Shown here: piece after piece, positions 1 through 8,802 of the stretch
Layout of the letters: every line of letters starts with the position of its first letter
Position numbering within the stretch: the first letter of the stretch is position 1
DNA from: Micromonospora cabrerizensis
GTDB taxonomy: Bacteria > Actinomycetota > Actinomycetes > Mycobacteriales > Micromonosporaceae
Length of the DNA stretch: 64,000 nucleotides
Reading direction: 5' to 3'
Assembly (NCBI RefSeq): GCF_022230955.1
Contig: NZ_JAKKFI010000040.1
Location: 28,360-92,359 of the forward strand
Program-made: the position numbers and the translations under genes
The notes under the pieces: model-generated
Seen by the model: only the letters and a program-made list of their open reading frames with translations
Databases searched by the model: none
Told to the model about the DNA's origin: nothing

Positions 1-19
1 CGGTTGCCACCTGGGGCCC

Positions 20-64
20 GTCGCTGCTCGGGCCGTCGCTGCTCGGGCCGTCGCTGCTCGGGCC
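20..64. repeat. 15-bp tandem repeat, three copies
   Basis: The unit GTCGCTGCTCGGGCC occurs three times head to tail with no mismatch. It lies in the non-coding stretch left of the pdtaS-like gene. No gene can be supported between base 1 and 289; the rest of that stretch is plain GC-rich sequence plus one AT-rich palindrome listed separately. Confidence 0.9.
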
Positions 65-180
65 GACTGGGGCCCGTTTTCCCGCCGCCGCCTCAGCTCG
101 ACCGGCCCGACCCGCCCGAATGCCGGAGGCTGCGCCCGGCGGCTTCCGACAGCCGTCAGACCGCGACCACCCCGGAAGGC

Positions 181-220
181 GATATACCTGTGAGGCATAA
201 ATATGACTCACAGGTATATC
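181..220. promoter_or_regulatory. AT-rich perfect palindrome (14-bp arms)
   Basis: The arms GATATACCTGTGAG (181-194) and CTCACAGGTATATC (207-220) are perfect inverted repeats around the 12-nt AT-rich loop 195-206. The AT content contrasts sharply with the surrounding DNA. It lies 69 bp past the pdtaS-like stop codon and lacks a T-run, so it looks more like an operator or integration-type site than a standard terminator. The binding protein is unknown. Confidence 0.7.
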
Positions 221-289
221 GCTCGAAACGACACGACCGCTCGGACGCGTTGCCTCGCCAACGACGGACGGGGGCGGGTGGCGCGGCGG

Positions 290-1882
290 TCAGGCCTGTG
301 AGCGGCCGTCCGGGGTGTTGCGGGCCAGCGGGACGACCAGCACGGCCTCGGTGCCGCCGTTGGCTCCGGCCCGCAGCTCGATGGTGCCGCGCAGCTCCCC
401 GGTGACCAGGGCCCGGACGATCTGCAGGCCGAGCCGGCTGGCCCGCTCCGCGTCGAAACCCGGCGGCAGTCCGCGCCCGTTGTCGGTCACCGAGACGTGC
501 AGCATCTTGCGGAACCGGTGTGCCGAGACGACCACCTCGGGTCGCAGCGAAGGATCGACCTCGGGAGCGGCGACCGGCACCATGCCCGAGGCGGCAGGCG
601 CGCGGGGCTCCTCCGCCTCGTCGGCCGGCGGAAAGCCGTGCTCGACGGCGTTGAGCAGCAACTCGTTGAGGACCATCACCAGCGAGGTGGCGATCTCCGC
701 AGGCAGCACGCCGAAGCTGCCCCGCCGTCGCATTCCGACGCTCACCTCGGTCGCCGCGACCTCCGTCGCCGCGCTGGCCACCCGGTCGACGATGCCGTCG
801 AACTCGACCGCCTCGTCGCTGGACATGGAGAGCGTCTCGTGCACCAGGGCGATCGACGCGACCCGGCGGACCGACTCCTCCAGCGCGACCCGGGCCTCCG
901 GCATGGACACCCGACGGGCCTGTAGCCGCAGCAGCGCGGCGACGGTCTGGAGATTGTTCTTCACCCGGTGGTGGATCTCCCGGATGGTGGCGTCCTTGGT
1001 GATCAGGGCTCGGTCCCGGCGACGGACCTCGGTGATGTCCCGGACCAGCACCAGCGCGCCGATCGGCACCCCGGCGGGCATCAGCGGCAACGCCCGGGTG
1101 AGCATCGTGGCACCGCGGGCGTCGATCTCCCGGCGGGGCGGCGCCTCACCGCGCAGCGCGGCCAGGATGCCGTTCGAGGCCTCGGTGCCGTCCAGCGGGT
1201 CGCCGGCCAGCCGGCGGTGCAGCGCGGCCAGGTCCTCGCCCACCAGGTGCGAGGCGTAGCCCAGTCGGCGGTACGCGGACTGCGCGTTCGGGCTGGCGTA
1301 GGTGACCTTGCCGCCGGCGTCGAGGCGGACCAGGCCGTCGCCGACCCGGGGCGCAGAGGTGGTCTCGCCGGGATGCCGGGGCGGCGGGAAGGTGCCGTCC
1401 GCGATCATCTGCGCCAGGTCGTCGGCCGTGGTCAGGTAGTTGAGTTCCAACTGGCTGGGGGTGCGCGCCGTGGAGAGGTTGGTGTCCCGCCCCACCACGG
1501 CGATCACCTCACCGGCCTCCCCCTCGGCGGTCCGCAGTCGGACCGGGATCGCCTCGTGCCGGGCCGGTACGTCGCCGTACCAGACCGGGTCACCCTCCCG
1601 CCAGATCCGGCCCTGGGAGTACGCGACGCCCAGGTGGGCCACCTCCGGCCCGCCGACGATGCGCCCCACCTGGTCGTCCTGGTACGCGGTGGGTGCGGTG
1701 GTCGGGCGGACCTGGGCGACGCAGAGGAACGTGCCGTCGGCGTCGACCGGCACCCAGAGCAGCAGGTCAGCGAAGGACAGATCGGAGAGCAGTTGCCAGT
1801 CGCCGGCGATCCGGTGCAGGTGGTCGATGTCGGCCGGACGGAGATGGGTGTGCTCCTCGGCGAGGTCGCGCAGCGTGGACAC
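290..1882 (-). CDS. pdtaS: PdtaS-like PAS sensor histidine kinase
   Basis: A soluble 530-aa sensor kinase. Residues about 1-160 look like a GAF-type sensory domain and 185-285 like a PAS domain. A HisKA_2/HWE dimerisation helix follows with the phospho-acceptor in IREIHHRVKNNLQTV (about 303-317), then an HATPase with an N-box (NELLLNAVEHGF) and a G-box (DNGRGLPPGF). No membrane segment is seen. In mycobacteria PdtaS phosphorylates the RNA-binding ANTAR regulator PdtaR; no pdtaR lies in this window. An alanine/proline/glutamate-rich insert of about 30 residues separates the two ATPase boxes. The GTG start is 25 bp after the SIS gene, so cotranscription is likely. Confidence 0.88.
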   Translation of the reverse strand: MSTLRDLAEEHTHLRPADIDHLHRIAGDWQLLSDLSFADLLLWVPVDADGTFLCVAQVRPTTAPTAYQDDQVGRIVGGPEVAHLGVAYSQGRIWREGDPVWYGDVPARHEAIPVRLRTAEGEAGEVIAVVGRDTNLSTARTPSQLELNYLTTADDLAQMIADGTFPPPRHPGETTSAPRVGDGLVRLDAGGKVTYASPNAQSAYRRLGYASHLVGEDLAALHRRLAGDPLDGTEASNGILAALRGEAPPRREIDARGATMLTRALPLMPAGVPIGALVLVRDITEVRRRDRALITKDATIREIHHRVKNNLQTVAALLRLQARRVSMPEARVALEESVRRVASIALVHETLSMSSDEAVEFDGIVDRVASAATEVAATEVSVGMRRRGSFGVLPAEIATSLVMVLNELLLNAVEHGFPPADEAEEPRAPAASGMVPVAAPEVDPSLRPEVVVSAHRFRKMLHVSVTDNGRGLPPGFDAERASRLGLQIVRALVTGELRGTIELRAGANGGTEAVLVVPLARNTPDGRSQA

Positions 1883-1907
1883 GGTGACCAGGGTGCCACG
1901 CCGCGCC

Positions 1908-2960
1908 TCACATCGTCGCGGTGACCTTCTTCAACCCGCGCGGCGCGTCCGGGTCCTCACCTCGGGTGAGCGCCAGGGCCAGCGCCAACCGCTGCAACGG
2001 CAGGATGTCCAGCAGCGGGGCGTACCGTTCGTCGACCTCGGGAACGGCCAGCCGGGTGGCGCCCGGCACCTCGGCGGAGCCGACCACCACGACGTCGGCG
2101 CGGCGCTCGCCGAGGCGGGGCAGCACCTCGCCCATCGACCGTCCACCCGGACCGGAGCCGACGACCGCGAGCACCGGGACCTCGGGGTCGGTCATCGCGA
2201 GCGGGCCGTGCAGCAGGTCGGCGCCGGAGAAGGCGAGCGCCGGCAGGTACGACGTCTCCATCAGCTTCAGCGCGGCCTCCCGGGCGGTCGGGTAGGCGTA
2301 CCCCCGGCCGGTGGTGACCAGTTGCCGGGCGAAGCGGTAGCGCGGCGCGAGCCGGGTCGGGGTGTCGTCGGCCAGGGTGCGGGCGGCCAGCTCGGGCAGC
2401 GCGTCGAGCGCCTCCCGTTCGGCCGTCGGGAGTACGCCGTCGCCGGCCCGGACCCCCTCCACCAGCATCAGCAGAGCAAGCAGCTCGGCGGTGTACGTCT
2501 TGGTGGCGGCCACCGCCCGCTCGTGGCCGGCGGCGATGTCGACGCTCAGCTCGGCCACCTCGACCAGCGGCGAGTCGGGGGCGTTGGTCACCGCGAGGGT
2601 CAGTGCCCCGGAGGCACGGGCGGCGCGCAGCACCTCGGCGAGGTCGGGGGAGCCGCCGCTCTGGCTGACACCGACGACCAGCGCGTCGGACAGGTCGGGG
2701 CGGGCCCCGAACAGGGTGACCGCACTGGGCGAGGCGAGCCCGGCGGGCAGGCCGAGCCGGATCTCGGTGAGGTACGCCCCGTAGAGGGCCGCGTGGTCGG
2801 AGGTGCCCCGGGCGGTGAAGACGACGTGTCGCGGGCGGCGTTCGGCGATGATCGCCGCCACCCGGGCGATCTCGGCGGCGTTGGCGGTCGAGAGCAGGCG
2901 GGCGTAGCCAGCCGGCTGCTCGTCGATGTCGGCGGCCATGCCAGCCCCTGCACGTGTCAC
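1908..2960 (-). CDS. SIS-domain sugar-phosphate isomerase-like protein
   Basis: A 350-aa protein with two SIS (sugar isomerase) domains resembling the isomerase half of GlmS or AgaS. The sugar-phosphate loop is visible as VGVSQSGGSPDLAEVL, and AATKTYTAELLAL and the KLMETSYLPA segment follow the family pattern. It has no glutaminase domain, so it cannot be a full GlmS; the substrate is probably an amino-sugar phosphate, but that is inference. The GTG start at 2960 has a strong GGGAGGG site upstream; an internal ATG at 2939 is an alternative. It is the first gene of a likely two-gene unit with the pdtaS-like kinase. Confidence 0.85.
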   Translation of the reverse strand: MTRAGAGMAADIDEQPAGYARLLSTANAAEIARVAAIIAERRPRHVVFTARGTSDHAALYGAYLTEIRLGLPAGLASPSAVTLFGARPDLSDALVVGVSQSGGSPDLAEVLRAARASGALTLAVTNAPDSPLVEVAELSVDIAAGHERAVAATKTYTAELLALLMLVEGVRAGDGVLPTAEREALDALPELAARTLADDTPTRLAPRYRFARQLVTTGRGYAYPTAREAALKLMETSYLPALAFSGADLLHGPLAMTDPEVPVLAVVGSGPGGRSMGEVLPRLGERRADVVVVGSAEVPGATRLAVPEVDERYAPLLDILPLQRLALALALTRGEDPDAPRGLKKVTATM

Positions 2961-3062
2961 GGTGACCCTCCCCCTGCGCGGTTGCCGCGCGATTCTTGCT
3001 CAGTCTTGCACTTTTAACCGTATCTCAGCAATCGAACGAGCAGGACTGCGCAGCTGATCACC

Positions 3063-3082
3063 AGTTGATCTCAATATCAACT
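3063..3082. promoter_or_regulatory. Inverted repeat between divergent SIS and TPR genes
   Basis: AGTTGAT-N6-ATCAACT is a 7-bp perfect inverted repeat in an AT-richer patch, about 47 bp before the TPR gene start. A TACGCT hexamer (3081-3086) at its edge could serve as a -10 element, which would place the palindrome in an operator position. The cognate regulator is not identified. Confidence 0.45.
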
Positions 3083-3128
3083 ACGCTGGGAGTGCTGCAC
3101 CCGCCTGGCCCAGCGACGAGAGGACGAC

Positions 3129-4967
3129 GTGCCCGAGGGAACGGACGATCCCGCGCTCTCCGTGACGGAGGAGCTGGCGCTCGCCCGGCTGGCACTCGAC
3201 GAGGGCGACCTGCGCCACGCCGCCGGGCACCTCGCCGGCGCGTTGGCACGAGCACCCACCCTGCCGGAGGTGCACGAGACGCTGGCCCGACTCGCCGCGG
3301 CGAGCGCCGGCGGTCTCGACCTCTTTCCGATCAACCACCACACCTTCGTGGGGGCGGTCGTCGCCCGCGCCCACCTGCTCGCCACCGCCGGCCGCCCCGC
3401 CGAGGGGCTGGAGCTGCTGGCCGCGGCGACCGCGCACGCGCCCGGCACCCAGTGGGCCGGCGTTCCCTGGGTCACCGCGCCCGAGCTCGCCGAACGGCTG
3501 GATCCGGACCACATCGCCCGCGTCCTCATGCAGGTCTGCGCGGCGCTGTCCGACCCGGTGCCGCGCATCGGCCGGGCCGCTCTGACGCCGTACCTCACGC
3601 TGGCCCGCAACGCGGTCACCGTGCACCCCGAGCACGGCCTACTGCTGGGCGCGGCGTCCGCGCTGGCCCGGCGTCTCGGCGAGGTCACCCTCGCCGTCCG
3701 CTGGGCCACCCGAGGCGTACGCGCACAACCCTCGAAGATGGGCGAGGTCTGGCTCGGGTACGCGTACCGCAGCGCGGGCCGGACCCGTGAAGGCCTCGCG
3801 GCCCTCGGTCGGGCCGTCGAGCTGGACCCCGACGACCTGGCGATCTACGCGGACATCGCCGGCACCCTGGCCGACATCGGCCGCCTCGACGAGGCACTGG
3901 AGTGGACCGAGCGGGCGCTCGCGCGCGACCCGGCGTTCGACTGCGCGGTGCACACCGCACACCGCCTGCGGCACCTACGCGACGGCGACCTGGCCCACCT
4001 GGTCGCGCTGGCCGACTTCGTCCGCGACCACCCCGACGACAGCCACGAGCACGGCGACCTGGCCCAGTGCTGCCGCGCGCGGCCCTGGCTCGGTCAACTG
4101 ACTCCGGCCGGCGGCCCGCTGGTCGACGCGATGCGCCAGGCGGTGGCCGACGACGACAACGGTCTCGGTAGCGCCGTACGCCTACCCGCCGCCGCCCCGC
4201 CGAGCGCCGTCCGGACGGCGACGTCCACCGCGCCCGGGCTGCGGATCGAGGTCGTCGGGGGCGCGCTGGAGCCGGACCCGCGCGAGCCGCGGCGGGCGTC
4301 CGCCCAACAGTTGTGGCGCTACGCGGACGACCTGCCCACGCCCGCGCTGCCGGCACCCTCGGCGACGGCGGTCGAACGGATCGGGCAGGTCGCACACCCG
4401 GCGTGGCCGCACCCACCGGCGGCGTACGACGCGGCGGTGGGCCTGGCCGGCCTCGACGTGACCGACCTGCTCGGCCTGCTGGTGCACCCGCCCGCCGCGC
4501 CGGCCAACGCGGTGGGTCGGCTGCTGGCCGCCCACGACCCGTCGGTCTGGGTCCGTGGTGTGCAGGTGTGGGCCTGCCTGGGGCTGCTGCACCACCGCAC
4601 CGACGAGCCGTGGGAGGGCTCGACCCGCCGCCGCGTGCTGCTCGACCTGATCTGGGGTGTGGAGGACTGGGTCACCGAGGCGGCGCTGTTCGCCCTGGTC
4701 ACCGCGGCCTGGGTGGATCCCTCGGTGCGGTCGGACGTGGCGCGGGTGGTGGCGGAACGGCTCGCCGATGCGGTCGCCGTGGCACGGACCCGACCGGTGC
4801 CGATCGCCGCCTCGCTGGCCCACCTGGCACTTGCCGCCCCGGATCTGGACCCGGCCACCGCGGCACTGGCCACCGAGCTGCTCGGCCCTCTCTCCCCCCA
4901 ACTCCCCCGCCCCCGCAACCCGCTACGCCGCCTCTGGCAACGACTGCGTGGTGCGCTCACCCGATAG
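3129..4967 (+). CDS. TPR-repeat protein
   Basis: A 612-aa cytoplasmic protein. Tetratricopeptide repeats are clearest at residues about 195-262, with the helical pattern LGYAYRSAGRTREGLAALG followed by a second copy containing ALEWTERALARDP. The N-terminal 190 residues are also helical and probably hold degenerate TPRs. The C-terminal part (about 400-590) is alanine/leucine-rich and may be HEAT-like. No signal peptide or catalytic motif is seen, so it is probably a scaffold. The GTG start has a GAGAGGAC site. The proline-rich last residues before the stop (PRPRNPLRRLWQRLR) are basic. Confidence 0.8.
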   Translation: MPEGTDDPALSVTEELALARLALDEGDLRHAAGHLAGALARAPTLPEVHETLARLAAASAGGLDLFPINHHTFVGAVVARAHLLATAGRPAEGLELLAAATAHAPGTQWAGVPWVTAPELAERLDPDHIARVLMQVCAALSDPVPRIGRAALTPYLTLARNAVTVHPEHGLLLGAASALARRLGEVTLAVRWATRGVRAQPSKMGEVWLGYAYRSAGRTREGLAALGRAVELDPDDLAIYADIAGTLADIGRLDEALEWTERALARDPAFDCAVHTAHRLRHLRDGDLAHLVALADFVRDHPDDSHEHGDLAQCCRARPWLGQLTPAGGPLVDAMRQAVADDDNGLGSAVRLPAAAPPSAVRTATSTAPGLRIEVVGGALEPDPREPRRASAQQLWRYADDLPTPALPAPSATAVERIGQVAHPAWPHPPAAYDAAVGLAGLDVTDLLGLLVHPPAAPANAVGRLLAAHDPSVWVRGVQVWACLGLLHHRTDEPWEGSTRRRVLLDLIWGVEDWVTEAALFALVTAAWVDPSVRSDVARVVAERLADAVAVARTRPVPIAASLAHLALAAPDLDPATAALATELLGPLSPQLPRPRNPLRRLWQRLRGALTR

Positions 4968-5041
4968 ACGCACCGTCGCGGGAAGAGGAGCGCCGCGCCA
5001 GCCCGGACGGGACGACGCGGCGCGCGGTGAGGAGTGTCGGG

Positions 5042-6631
5042 TCAGGCGACCGGGGCCGCCTTGCCGAGAGCGATCTCGGCCTCCTCCTCCGGAGTGGCCT
5101 GCGGCGGCGCCTCGTTGGCGGTCCGCAGCGGGATCTCCTTGATGAACCAGGCGAGCACCGGGATCACGATGGTGAACAGCACCGCCCAGAGGAAGACGTG
5201 CGAGATCGCGTCGGAGAGACCGCCGAGCACCATCTCGCGGGCCTGGGCGGGCAGGTCCTTGAGCTTCTCCAGGTCCATTCCCGCGCCGCCGGACTCGCCG
5301 CCGAAGGCCCGGCCACCCTCGGAGCTGGCCAGCCGGTTGGCGAAGATCGCGCCGAACAGCGAGATGCCGAACGAGCCGCCGATCGACCGGAAGAAGGTCG
5401 CCGCGCCACTGGCCGCGCCGAGATCCTTCTGCTCCACGCTGTTCTGCGCGATCAGCATGGACGTCTGCATGAGGAAACCCATGCCGACGCCGAGCACGAC
5501 CATGTACAGCGAGGACATCAGCTTGCTGGTGTCGGTGTCGAGCATCGACAGCAGCGCCATGCCCGCGGTCATCATGACGCCACCGATGATCGGGTACGCC
5601 CGGTACCTGCCGTTGCGGGTGATCGCCCGCCCGATGACCAGCGAGACCACCAGCATGCCGAACATCAGGGGCAGCAGCAGCAGACCGCTGTTGGTCGCCG
5701 ACGCACCCTGCACGGTCTGCTGGTAGAGCGGCAGGAAGTTCATCGCGCCGAACATCGCGAAGCCGAGCAGGAAGCCGATCACCGAGATCAGCGCGAAGTT
5801 GCGGTTGGCGAAGAGCGCCAACGGCAGGATCGGCTCCTGGACGCGGCGTTCCACCAGGCCGAACGCCACCAACGCGAGCACGGCCAGGACGGCCAGGCCG
5901 AAGATCTGCGGCGACGTCCAGTCGTACTCGTTGCCGCCCCAGGTGGTGATGAGCACGATCGCGGTGATGCCGACCGAGAGCAGACCCGCGCCGAGCCAGT
6001 CGATCCGGTGCTCGGTGCGGTACTTCGGCAGGTGCATGGTGGTGATCAGCACGAGCAGCGCGATCCCACCCAGGGGCAGGTTCACGTAGAACGCCCAGCG
6101 CCAGGAGAGGTGGTCGGTGATGAAGCCACCGGCCAGCGGGCCGGCGACCATGGCGATGGCCATGATGCCGGCGATCATGCCCTGGTAGCGCCCACGCTCG
6201 CGGGGCGGAACCAGGTCACCGATGATCGCCATCACGCCGACCATGAGGCCACCGGCGCCGAGACCCTGCACGGCCCGGAAGGCGATCAGCTGGACCATGC
6301 CGTCCTGCGGGCCGCCGAGCATCCCGGAACCGGCCATGCCGCAGAGTGCGGAGCCGACGAGGAAGACGACCACCGAGGTCAGGAAGACCGACTTGCGGCC
6401 GTAGAGGTCACCGAGCTTGCCCCAGATCGGGGTGGAGACGGTGGTGCCCAGGACGTACGCGGTAACCACCCAGGTGAAGTGGTTGAGCCCGCCGAACTCG
6501 CCGACGATCCGCGGTAACGCGGTGCTGACGATCATGTTGTCGAGCATCGCGAGCATCATCGCGATCATCAGCCCGAACAGCACGACCCTGATGTTGTTGG
6601 GTCGTACGCCGGCCTGGGTTGCCTGAGTCAT
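5042..6631 (-). CDS. DHA2-family MFS drug efflux transporter
   Basis: A 529-aa integral membrane protein of the EmrB/QacA (14-helix) type. Motif A (GKLGDLYGRK) lies between helices 2 and 3, and the helix-1 pattern AMLDNMIVSTALPRI is typical of DHA2 proton antiporters that expel drugs. The C-terminal tail after the last helix is short and acidic. It is divergent from a TetR regulator with a palindromic operator between them, so it is probably derepressed by its own substrate. Substrates cannot be read from sequence. Confidence 0.92.
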   Translation of the reverse strand: MTQATQAGVRPNNIRVVLFGLMIAMMLAMLDNMIVSTALPRIVGEFGGLNHFTWVVTAYVLGTTVSTPIWGKLGDLYGRKSVFLTSVVVFLVGSALCGMAGSGMLGGPQDGMVQLIAFRAVQGLGAGGLMVGVMAIIGDLVPPRERGRYQGMIAGIMAIAMVAGPLAGGFITDHLSWRWAFYVNLPLGGIALLVLITTMHLPKYRTEHRIDWLGAGLLSVGITAIVLITTWGGNEYDWTSPQIFGLAVLAVLALVAFGLVERRVQEPILPLALFANRNFALISVIGFLLGFAMFGAMNFLPLYQQTVQGASATNSGLLLLPLMFGMLVVSLVIGRAITRNGRYRAYPIIGGVMMTAGMALLSMLDTDTSKLMSSLYMVVLGVGMGFLMQTSMLIAQNSVEQKDLGAASGAATFFRSIGGSFGISLFGAIFANRLASSEGGRAFGGESGGAGMDLEKLKDLPAQAREMVLGGLSDAISHVFLWAVLFTIVIPVLAWFIKEIPLRTANEAPPQATPEEEAEIALGKAAPVA

Positions 6632-6672
6632 GGGTAAGCTCCCCCCGAGGATTGCCGTACTTACTTGCCGCC

Positions 6673-6694
6673 CGGCTAGTCACCTTACTAGCCG
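6673..6694. promoter_or_regulatory. Candidate TetR operator
   Basis: CGGCTAGT-N6-ACTAGCCG is a perfect 8-bp inverted repeat in the 111-bp gap between the divergent MFS and TetR genes. Flanking CTTAC and GTAAG half-sites extend the symmetry to about 40 bp. Its position would let the TetR protein repress both promoters. Confidence 0.65.
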
Positions 6695-6742
6695 CACGGT
6701 AAGTTGGGTACGAGCAACGGTCAAGCCAATTGGAGGGCGTGG

Positions 6743-7357
6743 GTGAGCGAGAGCACAGGCGGCGGAACGCGGGAACGGATCAAGGCCGTCGCGCTCGAAC
6801 TCTTCACCGAGCAGGGGTACGAGAAGACCTCGCTCCGGGAGATCGCCGAGCGCCTCAATGTCACCAAGGCCGCTCTCTACTACCACTTCAAGAGCAAGGA
6901 CGACATCGTCGCCAGCTTCGTCGAGGACCGGCTGGAGGGGATGGACGCCCTCACCACCTGGGCCGCGACGCAGCCGGCCACTCTGGCGACCCGGCGCGAG
7001 CTGATCTCCCGCTATGCCGACACGATGTTCGGTGGCGACCAGCCGTCGGTGATGCGCTTCTTCGAGCAGAACCAGACCGTGCTCAAGAGCCTCGCCTCCG
7101 GCCAGCAGATGCGCGGCCGGATGATGCAGCTCGCCAACGCGCTCTGCCGGGGCGACGACTCCCCCGCCGCCCAACTGCGCGCCGCACTGTCGCTGTTCGC
7201 CGTGCACACCAGCTGGTTCGCCGTACGGGCACCGGACATCACCAACGAGGAGCGTCGCCGGCTCGCCCTGGAGGTGGCCGACGAGCTGCTCGCCAAGATC
7301 GGCGCGGACGCCGACGACAGTGCGGCACCGGCCACCTCGGGCAGCCCGGTCGACTGA
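6743..7357 (+). CDS. TetR-family transcriptional repressor
   Basis: A 204-aa regulator. The N-terminal helix-turn-helix (about residues 8-55) has the classic LREIAERLNVTKAALYYHF pattern, and the rest is a ligand-binding helical domain. The GTG at 6743 is chosen because a TGGAGGG ribosome site lies 5-12 bp upstream; an earlier in-frame ATG at 6704 would put translation into the operator region. Divergence from the efflux gene indicates local control of that transporter. Confidence 0.9.
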   Translation: MSESTGGGTRERIKAVALELFTEQGYEKTSLREIAERLNVTKAALYYHFKSKDDIVASFVEDRLEGMDALTTWAATQPATLATRRELISRYADTMFGGDQPSVMRFFEQNQTVLKSLASGQQMRGRMMQLANALCRGDDSPAAQLRAALSLFAVHTSWFAVRAPDITNEERRRLALEVADELLAKIGADADDSAAPATSGSPVD

Positions 7358-7369
7358 TCGGTCGGCGGC

Positions 7370-7879
7370 TCAGCCGCGGGTCAGGTCCAGGCGCAGGCCG
7401 AGCAGGTCCACGCCCGCCGCGGGCGCCCAGTCCTTCTCCGGTGCCCGGACGAAGCCCAGCCGCGAGTAGAGCCGGTGCGCCGAGTCGGCCATCCCGGCCC
7501 GGACGCAGATCACCAGCGCCGTGCAACCCAGCTCGACAGCGCGCGCGACGCACGCCTGCGCCAACACCGCACCGACGCCCCGACCCTGGGCGCCCGGGTC
7601 GACCGCGAGCATCCGGAACTCCGCCTCACCCGGGCCGGACAGCTCCGCGAACCGCGTGCCCGGCAGCACGAACGTCACCGAGCCGAGCACCGCGTCGGTC
7701 ACCTCGTCGACCGCGACCAGCACCTCACCGCTGGCGGCCCGGCTCGACACGTCGGCCAGCACCTCGCCGTACCCGTGTTCGCCCTTGAGCTGACCGTCCG
7801 CCTCGTACGCGGCCACGGTCAGCCGGGCCACCGCCGGGAAGTCGGCAGGCCCGGCAGGACGGACCCGCAACCCGGTCAA
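7370..7879 (-). CDS. GNAT-family N-acetyltransferase
   Basis: A 169-aa acetyltransferase. The acetyl-CoA loop appears as MLAVDPGAQGRGVGAVL (motif A, Q/R-x-x-G-x-G/A), followed by the usual ARAVELGCTALVICV strand-helix. The substrate is unknown. The TTG start overlaps the stop of the upstream biotinyl protein (TTGA), which implies translational coupling. Confidence 0.88.
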   Translation of the reverse strand: MTGLRVRPAGPADFPAVARLTVAAYEADGQLKGEHGYGEVLADVSSRAASGEVLVAVDEVTDAVLGSVTFVLPGTRFAELSGPGEAEFRMLAVDPGAQGRGVGAVLAQACVARAVELGCTALVICVRAGMADSAHRLYSRLGFVRAPEKDWAPAAGVDLLGLRLDLTRG

Positions 7880-8091
7880 GCGATCACCGCGATGAGGTCA
7901 CCGTCCTGTACGACGTCACCCTCGTGCACGGCGAGCTGCTGGATCACACCATCGGACTCGGCGATGACCGGGATCTCCATCTTCATCGACTCGAGGATCA
8001 CCAGGGTGTCGCCCTCGGCCACCGTGTCACCTGCCGTGGCGACGACCTTCCAGACGTTCGCCACCATCTCGGCGCGGATCTCCTCGGCCAT
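7876..8091 (-). CDS. Biotin/lipoyl-attachment protein (TB7.3-like)
   Basis: A 71-aa single-domain biotinyl carrier. The lysine in ESMKMEIPV is the expected biotinylation site, and the flanking beta-hairpin GDTVAEGDTLVIL / GDVVQDGDLIAVI is typical. It lacks any carboxylase domain, like mycobacterial Rv3221c (TB7.3), which occupies the same place next to the SigH anti-sigma gene. The partner carboxylase is not in the window. The ATG at 8091 has a GGGAGGG site; earlier in-frame starts are not supported. Confidence 0.92.
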   Translation of the reverse strand: MAEEIRAEMVANVWKVVATAGDTVAEGDTLVILESMKMEIPVIAESDGVIQQLAVHEGDVVQDGDLIAVIA

Positions 8092-8317
8092 GTCCGGGCC
8101 CTCCCTCATCGCGATGTGTCTGCCGTCGTATCCAATCATGCGTCGCCCGGCGGCGGGCGCGCAGCGGCACTGCCGGGATGGCACGCCCGCCCTGGGGAAG
8201 GCGGCGGGTGTCGACCGCACTACCATCAGCGGGTCGGACCCGACGCCGGACCGCCGGTGGGTGCACTGGCGCCGAGGTCGTGCGCAGGACGGATCCGACC
8301 CATCACGAGGAGGTCAC

Positions 8318-8392
8318 ATGGCGAAGAAGTCCCGGAAGAAGAAGGCCCGTAAGAAGAGCGCCGCCAACCACGGCAAGCGTCCCAACTCCTGA
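8318..8392 (+). CDS. 50S ribosomal protein bL37
   Basis: A 24-aa very basic peptide, MAKKSRKKKARKKSAANHGK followed by RPNS. It matches the actinobacterial large-subunit protein bL37, first seen in mycobacterial ribosome structures, whose ANHGKRPN tail is characteristic. The ATG is preceded by CGAGGAGG at ideal spacing. It sits between the biotinyl protein and the anti-sigma gene, on the opposite strand to both, and is followed by a strong hairpin. Confidence 0.85.
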   Translation: MAKKSRKKKARKKSAANHGKRPNS

Positions 8393-8449
8393 ACGGGTCG
8401 ACGGGCCCACGGCCCGTCACCGCTCAGCCCGACCCGGCCGACGCCGGGT

Positions 8450-8491
8450 ACACCGGTGGCCCGGGTCGACATCGACCCGGGCCACCGGTGT
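8450..8491. terminator. Bidirectional terminator hairpin, 20-bp stem
   Basis: Two perfect 20-nt arms (8450-8469 and 8472-8491) are separated by only 2 nt. The palindrome sits between the convergent bL37 and anti-sigma genes and can stop transcription from both sides. No long T-run is present, as is usual in actinomycetes. Confidence 0.85.
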
Positions 8492-8513
8492 TGAAGCTGT
8501 GTCGCGCCGACGC

Positions 8514-8801
8514 TCAGTCGGCCAACTCGCGGGACTCACTGGTCTCGAAGACCACCAGCTCGGTGAGCTTGACCCGCAGCCGCTCACGCAGCTCGTCCGG
8601 CGCGGTCTCGTTGCCGCAGCACCGAGCCACCAACGCCCGCACCTCCTGCTCCAGCCCGTACTCGCGCAGGCAGGGCCCGCACTCGTCCAGGTGGTGCCGG
8701 ATCAGCGAGCGCCGCTCGTCGGCGCACTCCAGATCCAGGTAGAGGTAGACCTCCGCGAGCACTTCGCGGCAATCCGTCTCGTGCGGCTCCCCACAGCTCA
8801 C
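8514..8801 (-). CDS. rsrA: RsrA/RshA-type zinc-binding anti-sigma factor
   Basis: A 95-aa redox-sensing anti-sigma factor. It shows the ZAS signature H-x3-C-x2-C in HHLDECGPC (about residues 33-41), with further cysteines near the N-terminus (SCGE, TDCRE) and a CC pair near residue 57. In SigR/SigH systems these bind zinc and form a disulfide on thiol stress, releasing the sigma factor. The GTG start is 1 nt after the sigma gene stop and has a GGGAGG site, so the two are coupled. Confidence 0.92.
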   Translation of the reverse strand: MSCGEPHETDCREVLAEVYLYLDLECADERRSLIRHHLDECGPCLREYGLEQEVRALVARCCGNETAPDELRERLRVKLTELVVFETSESRELAD

Positions 8802-8802
8802 G

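Noticed and set aside
189..212. CRP-type site (TGTGA...TCACA)
   Set aside because: The half-sites are 14 nt apart instead of 6, and the symmetry extends well beyond CRP sites.
4313..6517. 734-codon open frame on the plus strand
   Set aside because: It overlaps the TPR gene end and is antisense to the MFS gene, with no recognisable domain.
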